Shown here piece after piece: positions 9,073-20,539 of a stretch of DNA of 64,000 nucleotides. The notes beneath the pieces were generated by a model. The model was not told the origin of the DNA. It made no database searches and worked only from the letters and a program-made list of their open reading frames with translations. Within the stretch, counting starts at the first letter, position 1. The number at the start of each line of letters is the position of its first letter. Source of the stretch: Gemmatimonas sp. GTDB taxonomy: Bacteria > Gemmatimonadota > Gemmatimonadetes > Gemmatimonadales > Gemmatimonadaceae. Both the position numbers and the translations under genes were made by a program. The stretch is from assembly GCF_021298855.1 (NCBI RefSeq), contig NZ_JAJTHI010000052.1:1-64000 (forward strand). The letters run 5' to 3'.

Positions 9073-9885
9073 ATGAGTCCAACGGCGGGATCGGGACGCC
9101 CCACGCTGCTCGGCGTGCCATACGATGCGTCGTCCTCGTTCCTGCGCGGCACCGCGTTGGCCCCGTCACACATCCGGAGCGCGCTGCGGGCCGCCTCGTC
9201 GAATCTGTCGACCGAAGACGGGCGAGCGCTCGACACGCTGGGGTGGGACGACGCGGGGGATCTCGAACTGCCCCCTGGTACCGAGGCGCGGTCGTGCATC
9301 GAGGCCGGGGTCGCGCGCCTGCTCGCGACGGGTGGGCGGCCGCTCGTGCTGGGTGGCGATCACTCGGTGACCTACCCGGTGGTACGGGCTGTCGCCCGCG
9401 CGGCGGCGCCGTTCACGATTCTCCACTTCGACGCACACGCGGATCTGTACGACGCGCTCGATGGCGATCGCTACTCGCACGCCTGCCCCTTTGCGCGCAT
9501 CATGGAAGAGGGGTTGGCGGCGCGGCTGGTGCAGGTGGGCGTCCGCACGCTCACCGCGCACCAGCGCGAGCAGGCGCATCGCTTCGGCGTGGAGATGCTC
9601 GACATGCAGGCGTTCGCCGCCGGGGTACGCCCGGCGTTGCCCGGCCCCGTGTATGTCTCGCTCGACCTCGATGTGCTCGATCCGGCGTTCGCCCCCGGTG
9701 TCTCGCACTGGGAACCCGGGGGGCTCAGCACGCGCGAACTGCTCACCATGGTCCAGGCCATCGAGGGACCCATCGTTGGAGCGGACCTGGTGGAGTACAA
9801 CCCGCTCCGTGATCCCACGGGTCTCACGGCCATGGTGGCCGCGAAACTGCTCAAGGAGATGCTGGCCGCGATGACGCGGGAGTGA
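9073..9885 (+). CDS. Ureohydrolase (agmatinase/arginase/formimidoylglutamase family), candidate N-formylkynurenine formamidase
   Basis: Binuclear manganese hydrolase fold, 270 aa. All six metal ligands are visible: His97 (GGDHS), Asp120/His122/Asp124 (DAHAD) and Asp198/Asp200 (LDLDVLDP), followed by SHWEPGGLS. The family hydrolyses guanidino or formimino C-N bonds, releasing urea, formamide or similar. Here it lies 6 nt after kynureninase and directly before the anthranilate genes, far from polyamine or histidine genes, and the cluster lacks the usual kynurenine formamidase. I therefore infer, without direct proof, that it may deformylate N-formylkynurenine. Alternatives are a genuine agmatinase or formimidoylglutamase carried along. 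It is not a close copy of the arginase at the right edge. Confidence 0.85.
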   Translation: MSPTAGSGRPTLLGVPYDASSSFLRGTALAPSHIRSALRAASSNLSTEDGRALDTLGWDDAGDLELPPGTEARSCIEAGVARLLATGGRPLVLGGDHSVTYPVVRAVARAAAPFTILHFDAHADLYDALDGDRYSHACPFARIMEEGLAARLVQVGVRTLTAHQREQAHRFGVEMLDMQAFAAGVRPALPGPVYVSLDLDVLDPAFAPGVSHWEPGGLSTRELLTMVQAIEGPIVGADLVEYNPLRDPTGLTAMVAAKLLKEMLAAMTRE

Positions 9886-9921
9886 TGCCCACGCCAGCCC
9901 CCACGGTGGGCGGCCGGACAG

Positions 9922-9959
9922 CCCGGTTACTTGAAGTTTGAAGTAACGGGTCGTAGCAT
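9922..9959 (+). promoter_or_regulatory. Predicted promoter and MarR-type operator of the anthranilate-CoA operon
   Basis: An inverted repeat with arms GTTACTT (9926-9932) and AAGTAAC (9941-9947) and an 8-nt centre is extended by C/G-rich flanks to 9922-9950. It overlaps TTGAAG (9931-9936), which is spaced exactly 17 nt from TAGCAT (9954-9959). Transcription would begin at about the ATG at 9965, predicting another leaderless mRNA. A MarR gene is the third gene of the operon, so this palindrome is its most likely operator, with repression relieved by an aromatic or CoA-linked ligand. Inference from position and symmetry. Confidence 0.55.
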
Positions 9960-9964
9960 AGCGC

Positions 9965-12324
<2,360 letters not shown>

Positions 12325-12325
<1 letters not shown>

Positions 12326-13116
12326 TGCGCTCCGCCGATGCCAGCGCCACCCCTCCGGTGTCGCCGCGTCCGGAGACGGTCCATGCGGTGATCACCGGGG
12401 CTGGCCGGGGGATTGGCGCGGCCATTGCCCGCCACCTGCACGAGGCCGGCATGCAACTCACGTTGCTCGGGCGTACGGAATCCGCGCTGCGGCATACCGC
12501 CGACGCCCTGGGAGGCGCCGTTCGCGTGGCGGTGTGTGACGTGGCCGATTCGCCGGCCGTGGAGCGGACCTTTGCCGCGCTGCCACCGGTGCACGTGCTG
12601 GTCAACAACGCCGGCCAGGCAGAGAGTGCCACCCTGTCGCGCACCACCGACGAACTCTGGCAGCGCATGCTGGGGGTGAACCTGACGGGCACGTTCCACT
12701 GTACGCGCGCGGTGGCGGAGGGGATGCGCCGTGCGCGGTGGGGACGCATCGTGAACATCGCCAGCACCGCGGGGCAGCGCGGCTATCCCTATGTGGCCGC
12801 CTATGCGGCCGCGAAGCACGGGGTCATCGGATTCACCCGCTCCCTGGCACTCGAACTGGCCCCGAGCGGCGTCACCGTGAACGCCGTCTGCCCGGGCTTC
12901 ACCGACACGGCGCTGCTCGACGCGAGTGTCGCCAACATCGTGGCTCGCACCGGGCGCTCCGAGGAAGCGGCCCGGGCGGAGCTGGCCGCGCTCAACCCCC
13001 AGCGGCGCTTCATCACGCCCGACGAGGTCGCGGCCGCGGTCGCGTGGCTCTGCACCGATGGCGCCGCGTCGATCACGGGGCAGGCGCTCTCGGTCAGCGG
13101 CGGCGAGGTCATGTGA
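12325..13116 (+). CDS. SDR family oxidoreductase of the anthranilate operon
   Basis: NAD(P)-dependent short-chain dehydrogenase, 263 aa. TGAGRGIG is the cofactor-binding glycine motif, NNAG and the catalytic set Ser (NIAST), Tyr and Lys (YAAAKHG) are intact, and PGFTDT ends the core. In this operon it most plausibly oxidises a 3-hydroxyacyl-CoA or reduces a keto group formed after ring dearomatisation; which one cannot be told. Start ATG 12325 shares one base with the TGA of the preceding monooxygenase, and the stop region overlaps the regulator start (GTGA), so translation is probably coupled both sides. Confidence 0.9.
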
Positions 13117-13661
13117 GCCCCCGCCGGCACTTTGCGCAGGTGCACGTGGTGGACGACGAGCGCCTCGGTCAGGAGGCGCGGGCGCAGTCGACCGATCACT
13201 CGGCGGTGCGTCTCTGGCTGCGCTTGCTCTCCTGCAGCACGCAGGTCGAGCAGGTCATTCGCGCCCGCCTGCGGGAGCGGTTCGGCATCACGCTGCCGCG
13301 GTTCGACTATCTCGCCCAGCTGGAGCGACACCCCGACGGACTGCGGCTCAACACCCTCACGCGCAATCTCATGGTCACGGGCGGCAACGTGACGCTGCTG
13401 ACGGAGCAGCTCGTGGCCGATGGCTGGGTGGAGCGCGCCACCGATCCCGCGGATCGGCGCTCGACCATCGTGTCGCTGACCTCGTGGGGGCGTCGCGAGT
13501 TCCTGCGCATGGCCGCCGAGCACGAACAGTGGCTGGTGGCGCTGTTCTGCGGTTTCGACGATGTGCATCGCGACGCCCTGTACGAGCACCTCGGCCGCCT
13601 GCGTGCCCATCTGGCACCGCGTGGCCCCTCCACTTCCTCGCGCCAGGAGCGCGCCTCATGA
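13113..13661 (+). CDS. MarR family transcriptional regulator
   Basis: Winged-helix regulator, 182 aa. The start is a GTG at 13113 overlapping the SDR stop. The central region ([30 protein letters not shown]) is the dimerisation and first helices, followed by recognition helix [12 protein letters not shown] and the wing [16 protein letters not shown], the standard MarR wing with the conserved DxRS/T. It lies inside the anthranilate operon and is the natural candidate to bind the palindrome at 9922-9950. Ligand unknown; anthraniloyl-CoA or a related aryl-CoA is plausible by analogy with other aryl-CoA-responsive regulators. Ends in an ATGA overlap with the next gene. Confidence 0.9.
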   Translation: MSPRRHFAQVHVVDDERLGQEARAQSTDHSAVRLWLRLLSCSTQVEQVIRARLRERFGITLPRFDYLAQLERHPDGLRLNTLTRNLMVTGGNVTLLTEQLVADGWVERATDPADRRSTIVSLTSWGRREFLRMAAEHEQWLVALFCGFDDVHRDALYEHLGRLRAHLAPRGPSTSSRQERAS

Positions 13662-14506
13662 CGACCAGTTCCTCGGCGCTCGATGCCGGCACGCGACTCA
13701 CGATGGCCGGCTTCGCCCCCTCGCACTTCGCGTGGAGCTGCCGCGACGGGGTGGCCACGGTCACGCTGCACCGGCCGGAACGCAAGAATCCGCTCACCTT
13801 CGAGAGCTACGCCGAGCTGCGCGACGCGTTTCGTGCGCTGCGCGCCGCGACCGACGTGCATGCGGTCGTGCTCACCGGAGCCGGCGGCAACTTCTGCTCG
13901 GGCGGGGATGTGCACGACATCATCGCGCCGTTGGTGCAACTGACCGCCCCCGATCTGCTGCGCTTCACGCGCATGACCGGCGACCTCGTGCTGGCCATGC
14001 GCGCCTGCCCACAACCCATCATTGCGGCGGTGGACGGTGTGTGCGCGGGGGCGGGGGCGATTCTCGCCATGGCGTCGGATCTGCGATTGGGCACGGCGCG
14101 CAGCAAGACGGCCTTCCTGTTCAATCGGGTGGGGCTCGCGGGGTGTGACATGGGCGCCTGCGCCCTGCTGCCGCGCATCATCGGGCAGGGGCGCGCCAGC
14201 GAGCTGCTCTTCACTGGTCGCAGCATGAGCGGCGAGGAGGGGGAGCGCTGGGGCTTCTACAACCGACTGGTCGAGCCGGATCGGTTGCTGTCCGATGCGG
14301 ACGCGGTGGCGGGGGCGCTCGCCAGCGGCCCGACGTTCGCCAATGGTCTCACCAAGACCATGTTGCATCAGGAGTGGAGCATGGGCATCGAACAGGCCAT
14401 CGAAGCGGAGGCGCAGGCGCAGGCCCTATGCATGCTGACCGCCGACTTCCGCGCCGCCTACGAGGCCTTCGTGGCCAAGGCGACCCCTCGCTTCAGCGGG
14501 CGCTGA
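13658..14506 (+). CDS. Enoyl-CoA hydratase/isomerase (crotonase) family protein, first of two
   Basis: Crotonase-fold protein, 282 aa, cytoplasmic. The oxyanion-hole segments are visible: [11 protein letters not shown] (first) and [17 protein letters not shown] (second), with [14 protein letters not shown] following. The usual hydratase glutamate pair is not obvious (the segment reads AGCDMG where many have E), so it could catalyse a hydratase, isomerase or ring-opening C-C hydrolase step. The anthranilate-CoA pathway needs such a step after ring reduction. Start ATG 13658 overlaps the MarR stop by 4 nt. The exact reaction is inferred from context only. Confidence 0.88.
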   Translation: MTTSSSALDAGTRLTMAGFAPSHFAWSCRDGVATVTLHRPERKNPLTFESYAELRDAFRALRAATDVHAVVLTGAGGNFCSGGDVHDIIAPLVQLTAPDLLRFTRMTGDLVLAMRACPQPIIAAVDGVCAGAGAILAMASDLRLGTARSKTAFLFNRVGLAGCDMGACALLPRIIGQGRASELLFTGRSMSGEEGERWGFYNRLVEPDRLLSDADAVAGALASGPTFANGLTKTMLHQEWSMGIEQAIEAEAQAQALCMLTADFRAAYEAFVAKATPRFSGR

Positions 14507-14509
14507 GCC

Positions 14510-15703
14510 GTGTCGCACCGCGAGCATCTGTCCTGGCCGTTCTTCACCGCGGCGCACGTGGCGCTGGCCGAGCGTCTCGACCACTGGGCCGCACAGCACG
14601 TGGCGTCGCTGCACTCCGGAGACGCGGACGCGGATTGCCGCGCGCTCGTGCGCGTCCTGGGCGAGCATGGCTGGCTCGCGCATGCCGTGGCGGGCCGGGG
14701 CCACGGCGGGGCCGAGGAGGTCATCGACACCCGCGCGATCTGTCTGCTCCGCGAGACGCTCGCGCGGCACAACGGCCTCGCCGATTTCGCCTTTGCCATG
14801 CAGGGGCTTGGCTCGGGTGCCATCAGCCTCGAGGGCAGTGCCGACCAGCGCGCCCGTTACCTACCGCGGGTCGCGCGTGGTGAGGCCATTGCCGCCTTCG
14901 CGCTGTCCGAGCCCGAGTCCGGGTCGGATGTGGCGGCGCTGTCGTGTGTGGCCCGGCGGGATGGCGCGCAGTACGTGCTGAACGGGGAGAAGACCTGGAT
15001 CTCGAACGGCGGCATCGCCGACTTCTACGTGCTGTTCGCGCGTACGGGCGACGCACCCGGTGCGCGCGGCATCTCGGCGTTCATCGTCGACGCCGACGCG
15101 CCGGGATTCGAGATCGCCGAGCGCATCGACGTGATCGCCCCGCACCCGTTGGCGCGCCTGCGTCTCGTCGACTGTCGCGTGCCGGCGACGCAGCGCCTGG
15201 GGGAGAGTGGGGCCGGCTTCAAATTGGCCATGCGCACCCTGGATGTGTTCCGCACGTCGGTGGCGGCGGCCGCACTGGGTTTTGCGCGTCGTGCCCTGCA
15301 GGAAGCCATGGCGCGTGTGACCACACGCCCGATGTTCGGCGGCGTGCTGGCCGACTTTCAGCTCACGCAGGCCAAGCTGGCCGACATGGCGCTCACGATC
15401 GACAGCGCGGCGTTGCTCACCTATCGCGCGGCGTGGCGGCGCGATGCCGGCCACGCGGTCACGAAGGAGGCGGCGATGGCCAAGTTCGCGGCCACGGAGG
15501 GGGCGCAGCGCGTCATCGATGCCGCCGTGCAGCTGTGGGGCGGAATGGGGGTGGTGCACGAGGTCCCCGTGGAACGGCTGTACCGGGAGATTCGCGCGCT
15601 GCGCATCTACGAAGGGGCAAGTGAAGTGCAACAGCTGATCATTGCCCGCGAACTGCTCAAGGGACACGTGGCCCCCCCCTCACCCACCACTGCGCACCCC
15701 TGA
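14510..15703 (+). CDS. Acyl-CoA dehydrogenase
   Basis: FAD enzyme introducing a C=C next to the CoA thioester, 397 aa. Start is GTG 14510, 3 nt after the previous stop. Typical segments: [24 protein letters not shown] (FAD/substrate contact), [18 protein letters not shown] and the C-terminal [17 protein letters not shown], where the Glu of YEGASE matches the catalytic-base region of many family members. In this operon it would act on a ring-opened or alicyclic dicarboxyl-CoA intermediate. Electrons would go to ETF, which is not encoded in the window. Confidence 0.93.
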   Translation: MSHREHLSWPFFTAAHVALAERLDHWAAQHVASLHSGDADADCRALVRVLGEHGWLAHAVAGRGHGGAEEVIDTRAICLLRETLARHNGLADFAFAMQGLGSGAISLEGSADQRARYLPRVARGEAIAAFALSEPESGSDVAALSCVARRDGAQYVLNGEKTWISNGGIADFYVLFARTGDAPGARGISAFIVDADAPGFEIAERIDVIAPHPLARLRLVDCRVPATQRLGESGAGFKLAMRTLDVFRTSVAAAALGFARRALQEAMARVTTRPMFGGVLADFQLTQAKLADMALTIDSAALLTYRAAWRRDAGHAVTKEAAMAKFAATEGAQRVIDAAVQLWGGMGVVHEVPVERLYREIRALRIYEGASEVQQLIIARELLKGHVAPPSPTTAHP

Positions 15704-15707
15704 CGCC

Positions 15708-17345
15708 ATGCCCAGCGCGCATCTCGACACCTTCGCCCGCGACGCCCTCCCCCCCCGGGAGTGGCAGCCGGAGTACCTCTTCGATCTGCCGTCGCTGCAA
15801 TTCCCGCCGCAACTCAACTGTGCGACGGCCCTGCTGGATGATGCCGTGCACGTGCACGGATGGGGCGACCGCGTCTGTCTGCGGGCGCCGGGCGTCACGT
15901 GGAGTTATCGGGAGCTGCTCGACCGGGCCGATCGCATCGCCCATGTCCTGACCAGCGACATGGGACTGGTTCCGGGCAATCGGGTCCTGCTGCGGGCCGC
16001 CAACTGTCCCATGTTGGTCGCGTGCTGGTTTGGCGTGATGAAGGCTGGCGGCATTGCCGTGACCACCATGCCCATGCTGCGTGCCGGTGAGCTGGCCACG
16101 ATCATTCGCATCAGCCGCGCCACGCACGCGCTGGGAGACGGCGCACTGGCTGAAGAATTGCGCGAGGCGGCCACGGCGGAACCCACGCTGCGCCAGATGC
16201 GCTTCTTCCAGGGCGGCGGCGCCGAGGCCCTCGAGCCGGCCATGGCCGCGCACGACCTGCCGTACGTGAATGTCGATACCGCCAGCGACGACACCTGCCT
16301 GCTGGGCTTCACGTCGGGCACGACGGGTGTGCCAAAGGCCACCATGCACTTCCATCGGGACGTCCTGGCGGTGTGCCGGTGCTGGCCGCCGCACGTATTG
16401 CGTCCCACCGCCGACGACGTGTTCATTGGCAGCCCTCCACTGGCCTTCACCTTCGGCCTGGGCGGGCTGGTGCTCTTTCCCATGGCGGTTGGTGCCAGCG
16501 CGGTGTTGCTGGACAAGGTGGCACCGCCGCAGCTGTACGAGGGTATACGCGACTTCGGCGCCACGATTCTGTTCACGGCCCCCACGTCGTACCGCGCCCT
16601 CGTGGCCCTCGGGCACGACCTGCGGGCGCTGCCGCTCCGCAAGTGCGTGTCGGCGGGCGAGGCGCTTCCCGCCGCCACCCGCACGCTGTGGCGTGACGCC
16701 ACGGGCATCGAGCTGATCGACGGCATCGGGGCCACCGAGCTGCTGCACATCTTCATCAGCGCCGACGAGGCGTCCGCTCGCCCGGGAGCCACGGGGAAGG
16801 TCGTGCCCGGGTACCGCGCCGAGGTGGTGGATGACGAGGGGCTCGTCGTGCCGCCGGGTGTGGTGGGGAAGCTGCGCGTGAAGGGGCCCACCGGATGCCG
16901 GTACCTGAACGACGAGCGGCAGCGCGCGTACGTGCGCGACGGATGGAACTACACCGGCGATGCGTACTTCCGCGATGAGGACGGGTATTTCCACTACCAC
17001 GCGCGCACCGACGACCTGATCATTTCGTCGGGCTACAACATTGCCGGCCCCGAAGTGGAGGCCTGCCTGCTGCAGCACGACGCGGTGGCGGAGTGCGGCG
17101 TATATGGCGTGCCGGATGACGAGCGGGGGAACCTCGTGAAGGCGTGGGTGGTGTTGCGTCCCGGCGTGCCCCGTACGGCCGCCACCGTGCGGGCGCTGCA
17201 GGAGTTCGTGAAGGCACACATCGCCCCGTACAAGTACCCGCGCGCGGTGGCCTTCGTGGCGCAGCTGCCGCGTACCGCGACCGGCAAGCTGCAGCGGTTC
17301 CGCCTGCCGCAGTGCGAGGCGCTCCCGCTGGAGGAAACATCATGA
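15708..17345 (+). CDS. Aryl-CoA ligase, likely 2-aminobenzoate-CoA ligase
   Basis: AMP-forming acyl-CoA synthetase, 545 aa, activating anthranilate with ATP and CoA to anthraniloyl-CoA, the entry step for the hybrid pathway. Motifs: FTSGTTGVPKATMHFHR (P-loop), DGIGATELLHIF, YTGDAYFRDEDGYFHYHARTDD, GYNIAGPEVE and the C-terminal TGKLQRF lysine. The pattern is that of benzoate/2-aminobenzoate-CoA ligases. Start at ATG 15708, 4 nt after the dehydrogenase stop; the longer frame from 15642 overlaps the dehydrogenase coding end and is not needed. Specificity for anthranilate is inferred from the adjacent monooxygenase and kynureninase. Confidence 0.92.
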   Translation: MPSAHLDTFARDALPPREWQPEYLFDLPSLQFPPQLNCATALLDDAVHVHGWGDRVCLRAPGVTWSYRELLDRADRIAHVLTSDMGLVPGNRVLLRAANCPMLVACWFGVMKAGGIAVTTMPMLRAGELATIIRISRATHALGDGALAEELREAATAEPTLRQMRFFQGGGAEALEPAMAAHDLPYVNVDTASDDTCLLGFTSGTTGVPKATMHFHRDVLAVCRCWPPHVLRPTADDVFIGSPPLAFTFGLGGLVLFPMAVGASAVLLDKVAPPQLYEGIRDFGATILFTAPTSYRALVALGHDLRALPLRKCVSAGEALPAATRTLWRDATGIELIDGIGATELLHIFISADEASARPGATGKVVPGYRAEVVDDEGLVVPPGVVGKLRVKGPTGCRYLNDERQRAYVRDGWNYTGDAYFRDEDGYFHYHARTDDLIISSGYNIAGPEVEACLLQHDAVAECGVYGVPDDERGNLVKAWVVLRPGVPRTAATVRALQEFVKAHIAPYKYPRAVAFVAQLPRTATGKLQRFRLPQCEALPLEETS

Positions 17346-17767
17346 GCCGCCCGGTGTTTGCGCGGCGATTCCGCGTGCCCTTCAGTGCCTGCGATCCGGC
17401 GGGCATCATGTTCTTCCCGCAGGTGTTTCTGCTGTTCCAGGATCACGTCGACCAGTGGGTGACGGAGGGACTCGGTCTCTCCTATGCCGAACTGCTGGGG
17501 CCACGTCGCGTCGGCCTGCCGTCGGTGCGCTGGGAGAGCGACTTTCGCGCGGTCAGTCGCATGGGCGACGAGCTCGTGATCTCGCTTCAGGTGGAACGGC
17601 TGGGCGAGAAGTCGCTCACGCTGCACTTCGAGGTGCATGGCGACGGCGTCCTGCGCGTGGAAGCGCGGCAGGTGATCGTGTGCACCAATCTCGACACCCA
17701 TCGGTCGATGCCCTTCCCCGATGACCTTCGCGCCGCCATCACGCGTTTCCAGGAGCAGTCGACATGA
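17342..17767 (+). CDS. 4-hydroxybenzoyl-CoA thioesterase family (hot-dog fold) protein
   Basis: Small hot-dog thioesterase, 141 aa. The segment SACDPAGIMFFPQVF carries the Asp-Pro-Ala-Gly motif whose Asp is catalytic in 4-hydroxybenzoyl-CoA thioesterases. The ATG at 17342 overlaps the ligase TGA (ATGA). It probably frees CoA from dead-end aryl-CoA or from a pathway intermediate; such rescue thioesterases accompany several aryl-CoA aerobic pathways. Whether it is proofreading or on-pathway cannot be seen. Confidence 0.88.
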   Translation: MSRPVFARRFRVPFSACDPAGIMFFPQVFLLFQDHVDQWVTEGLGLSYAELLGPRRVGLPSVRWESDFRAVSRMGDELVISLQVERLGEKSLTLHFEVHGDGVLRVEARQVIVCTNLDTHRSMPFPDDLRAAITRFQEQST

Positions 17768-18162
17768 GCCAGGCCCTGCAGCCTGAGGGGTGGATGCGAC
17801 CGCGCGGCTACGCGAACGGCGTGGCTGCGAGCGGCCGGCAGATCTTCGTGGCCGGCATGATCGGCTGGAACGCACGGCAGGAGTTCGTGAGTGACGACTT
17901 CGCCGAACAGGCGCGACAGGCGCTCTGCAATGTGGTCGACGTGCTGCACGCCGGCGGGGCGGGTCCGCAGCATATCGTCCGCATGACCTGGTATGTGGTG
18001 GACCGTGCGGAGTATCAGGCGGCGCTCCCCGCCGTGGGAGCGGCCTTTCGCGATCTCATCGGGCACTACACCATTGCCATGAGCGCGGTGCAGGTGTGCG
18101 CCCTCATGGAGCCGCGCGCGCGGGTGGAGATCGAGGTGACCGCCGTGGTGCCGGAGGGGTGA
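17764..18162 (+). CDS. RidA/YjgF family enamine-imine deaminase
   Basis: 132-aa RidA-fold protein. The conserved C-terminal Arg of the family lies in EPRARVEIEVTA, and FVAGMIGWNA, RMTWYVVD fit the fold. RidA proteins hydrolyse reactive enamines or imines to ketones and ammonia. The product of anthraniloyl-CoA monooxygenase/reductase is a cyclic enamine, so this gene is well placed to remove the amino nitrogen as ammonia, either as a true pathway step or as protection. That role is inference. ATGA overlap with the thioesterase, TGATG with the next gene. Confidence 0.92.
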   Translation: MSQALQPEGWMRPRGYANGVAASGRQIFVAGMIGWNARQEFVSDDFAEQARQALCNVVDVLHAGGAGPQHIVRMTWYVVDRAEYQAALPAVGAAFRDLIGHYTIAMSAVQVCALMEPRARVEIEVTAVVPEG

Positions 18163-19052
18163 TGGCGGACGCTGCCTCGCTGCAGGACGCGCCCTTACGG
18201 TGGGTGCTGGAAGACGGGCTGCTGACGGTCACGATCGACCATCCACCGGTGAACGCCCTGAGTCACGCCGTGCGCACGGGACTCGTGGATGCGGTGGAGC
18301 TGGTGGATCGAACCCCGGCAATCCGCGCCATGATCCTGCGCAGCACGGGCGCCATCTTCATTGGTGGGGCCGATATCCGCGAGTTCGGCGGTCCGCGGCT
18401 CGATCCCCAACTCAACGCCGTCTGCGACCGCCTTGACGCGTGTGAGAAACCGATCATCGCGGCCATGCAGGGCGTCGCACTGGGCGGCGGGTTCGAAGTG
18501 GCGCTGGCGTCGCACTACCGCGTGGCGGCACCGACGGTCGAGGTGGCGTTTCCCGAGGTGCTGCTGGGACTGCTGCCGGGGGCGGGGGGCACGCAGCGCG
18601 CCCCGCGGCTGTGTGGCGCGGCACTGGCACTGGATCTCATGCTGACCGGCAAGCGGCTCCGGGCCCCCGACGCGTTGCAGGCCGGGCTGCTGGATGTGAT
18701 CCATGAGGACCCGGTCGCGCACGCCCGTACGTGGGCGCGATCGCTCGTGGAAGCGGGCGCCCCGCTCCCGCGCGCGCGTGACGGTCGGGCCCTGCGCGAC
18801 GTGGCGGCTCAGCGTGCGGCCGTGGCCGCCGCGGCGGCGCAGCTGCCCGACGATGCGCTCTACCGCCCCGCGCGCGAGCAGATTCTCGCCTGCGTGCGCG
18901 CGGCGGTGGAGCAGCCCTATGCGGCCGGAGCGGCCGTGGAGGCCGAGGCGTTTCTTGCCTGCCTCGCGAGCCCCCAACGCGAACAGCTCGTGCGCGCGTT
19001 CTTCGCGCAGCGGGAGGCGCGGAAGGCGACACCGCCGCCGGAGCGCAACTAG
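18162..19052 (+). CDS. Enoyl-CoA hydratase/isomerase family protein, second of two
   Basis: Crotonase-fold protein, 296 aa, resembling the N-terminal domain of FadB/FadJ-type beta-oxidation proteins: IFIGGADIREF (first oxyanion part), MQGVALGGGFEVALASHYRVA and FPEVLLGLLPGAGGTQR, the last containing the two hydratase-type acidic positions. Unlike FadB there is no fused 3-hydroxyacyl-CoA dehydrogenase domain; the protein ends in a helical tail. Last gene of the operon, starting at ATG 18162 within the RidA stop. It likely hydrates an enoyl-CoA after ring opening, with the SDR as partner dehydrogenase. Confidence 0.92.
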   Translation: MADAASLQDAPLRWVLEDGLLTVTIDHPPVNALSHAVRTGLVDAVELVDRTPAIRAMILRSTGAIFIGGADIREFGGPRLDPQLNAVCDRLDACEKPIIAAMQGVALGGGFEVALASHYRVAAPTVEVAFPEVLLGLLPGAGGTQRAPRLCGAALALDLMLTGKRLRAPDALQAGLLDVIHEDPVAHARTWARSLVEAGAPLPRARDGRALRDVAAQRAAVAAAAAQLPDDALYRPAREQILACVRAAVEQPYAAGAAVEAEAFLACLASPQREQLVRAFFAQREARKATPPPERN

Positions 19053-19098
19053 GCGCCGCGCTGCCGTGTGACCATCCGCATGTGCCCCCGCACGCCCG

Positions 19099-20409
19099 TC
19101 ACGCTGGCGCGATGTGGCGCATCGCGATCTGCGACAATGCGGTAACGCCGCTCTGCTTCATGGTAAGCTCGAACTCCTTGTGCATGATCGCGAGCACCGC
19201 TTCGACCCCTTCCTGGCCGAATGCGCCCAGCCCCCAGATGTACGGGCGCCCAATGCCCGCTGCGGTGGCACCGAGGGCGAGCGCCTTGAACACATCGGTG
19301 CCGCGGCGGAAGCCGCCGTCGCAGATCACGGGGATCTTGCCAGCCGTACCCTTCACCACCTCCGGCAGCGACACGATGGTGGCGCGACGCGAGTTCTCCG
19401 CGCGACCGCCGTGGTTGGAGACGAACAGGCCATCCACGCCGTGTTCCACGGCCAGCGCGGCGTCTTCTTCGGTGACGATGCCCTTGAGCAGCACCTTCAT
19501 GCCCGTGGACTGCTTGAGTCGGTCCACGAACTCCCAGGTGGGCGTCCCCTTCTCGAGCTGCGGCGGCAGCTTCTCGTAGCCCACGAGGTTGGGTTTGCGG
19601 CGATTGTCGCGATCATCGACCCGGCCGCTGACGCCGGGCAGGGGCGGGCCGCCCAGGTGGCACTTGATGCAGTCGCGCGTATCCCGGCGCGCCTCACGCA
19701 CCATCGTGACGCGATTGCTGCCGCCCAGCAGGTCCACCGTGAACGCGATGGCCGGTGCGCCGGCCCGTTCCGCCCGCTTCACCATCTGCTTCGTGATGGA
19801 CCAATCCGACTGGTGATACAGCTGGAACCACACCGGACCGCCGCGGGCCGCGATGGTGTCTTCGATGCTCGTCGTAGCGACGGTGGAGAGCACCATGAGG
19901 TGATCACGCGCCTTGGCCGCCTTGGCGGTGGCCACTTCGCCATCCTTGTGGAAGCCCTTCTGGCTGCCCAGCGGATTCACCACGATGGGTGACGCGTAGC
20001 GCGAGCCGAAGATGGACAGCTGGGTGTCCACCTTGCTCACGTCGATCAGCCGCCGCGGCCTGAGCACCCAACGGTCGAAGCCGGCCCGGTTGGCGGCGAT
20101 GGTCGCGTCGTCGTCGGTGCCGGTCATCAGGTAGCCCCAATGCGCGACCGGGATGTTCTGCCTCGCGACGGGTTCGAAGTCGAACACGTCGAGGGCATCG
20201 GCGGCGCGCGCAATGAGCGGCGGCTGTGCGGCAAGCACCGGGTGGGTGCCGGCGGTCGCCACCTGATCGGCCGCGTGCAGGAGCGCATCGCTGCGGCCGT
20301 TGCCAGCCAGGCGGGCGAGCCAGTCGTGATCGAGTCCCGCCGCGGCGAGCAGCGGACTGCCGGCGAGAAAGGCGAGAAACTGCCGGCGGGAATTCGGGTC
20401 GAGAGCCAT
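19099..20409 (-). CDS. Tat-type FMN-dependent alpha-hydroxyacid dehydrogenase with a CxxCH motif
   Basis: TIM-barrel FMN enzyme (L-lactate dehydrogenase/glycolate oxidase family), 436 aa from ATG 20409. Residues 7-13 (SRRQFLA) plus the hydrophobic stretch after them are a twin-arginine export signal. Active-site markers: WGYLMTGTDDD, FQLYHQ, VLLKGI and SNHGGR with His333. Unusual: in the mobile loop after AFTVDLLGG there is C247-I-K-C250-H251, the covalent haem-c motif, so FMN could pass electrons directly to a c-type haem, by analogy to flavocytochrome b2. Tat export of a c-type cytochrome would be atypical, so haem attachment is unproven. Convergent with the anthranilate operon, divergent from the DUF5916 gene. 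Confidence 0.88.
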   Translation of the reverse strand: MALDPNSRRQFLAFLAGSPLLAAAGLDHDWLARLAGNGRSDALLHAADQVATAGTHPVLAAQPPLIARAADALDVFDFEPVARQNIPVAHWGYLMTGTDDDATIAANRAGFDRWVLRPRRLIDVSKVDTQLSIFGSRYASPIVVNPLGSQKGFHKDGEVATAKAAKARDHLMVLSTVATTSIEDTIAARGGPVWFQLYHQSDWSITKQMVKRAERAGAPAIAFTVDLLGGSNRVTMVREARRDTRDCIKCHLGGPPLPGVSGRVDDRDNRRKPNLVGYEKLPPQLEKGTPTWEFVDRLKQSTGMKVLLKGIVTEEDAALAVEHGVDGLFVSNHGGRAENSRRATIVSLPEVVKGTAGKIPVICDGGFRRGTDVFKALALGATAAGIGRPYIWGLGAFGQEGVEAVLAIMHKEFELTMKQSGVTALSQIAMRHIAPA

Positions 20410-20539
20410 GGTGGTGAATGGGCAGCGTGCGGCGCGGCTTGTCCAGTCACCCGCATGCCGGAAGGCGTCGTCGCCGAACGGTTGGCGGGAGCGGGGCGTA
20501 ATTTGGGGAGTCCTCGCCTCCCTCCTGCCTCCGGGTCTC

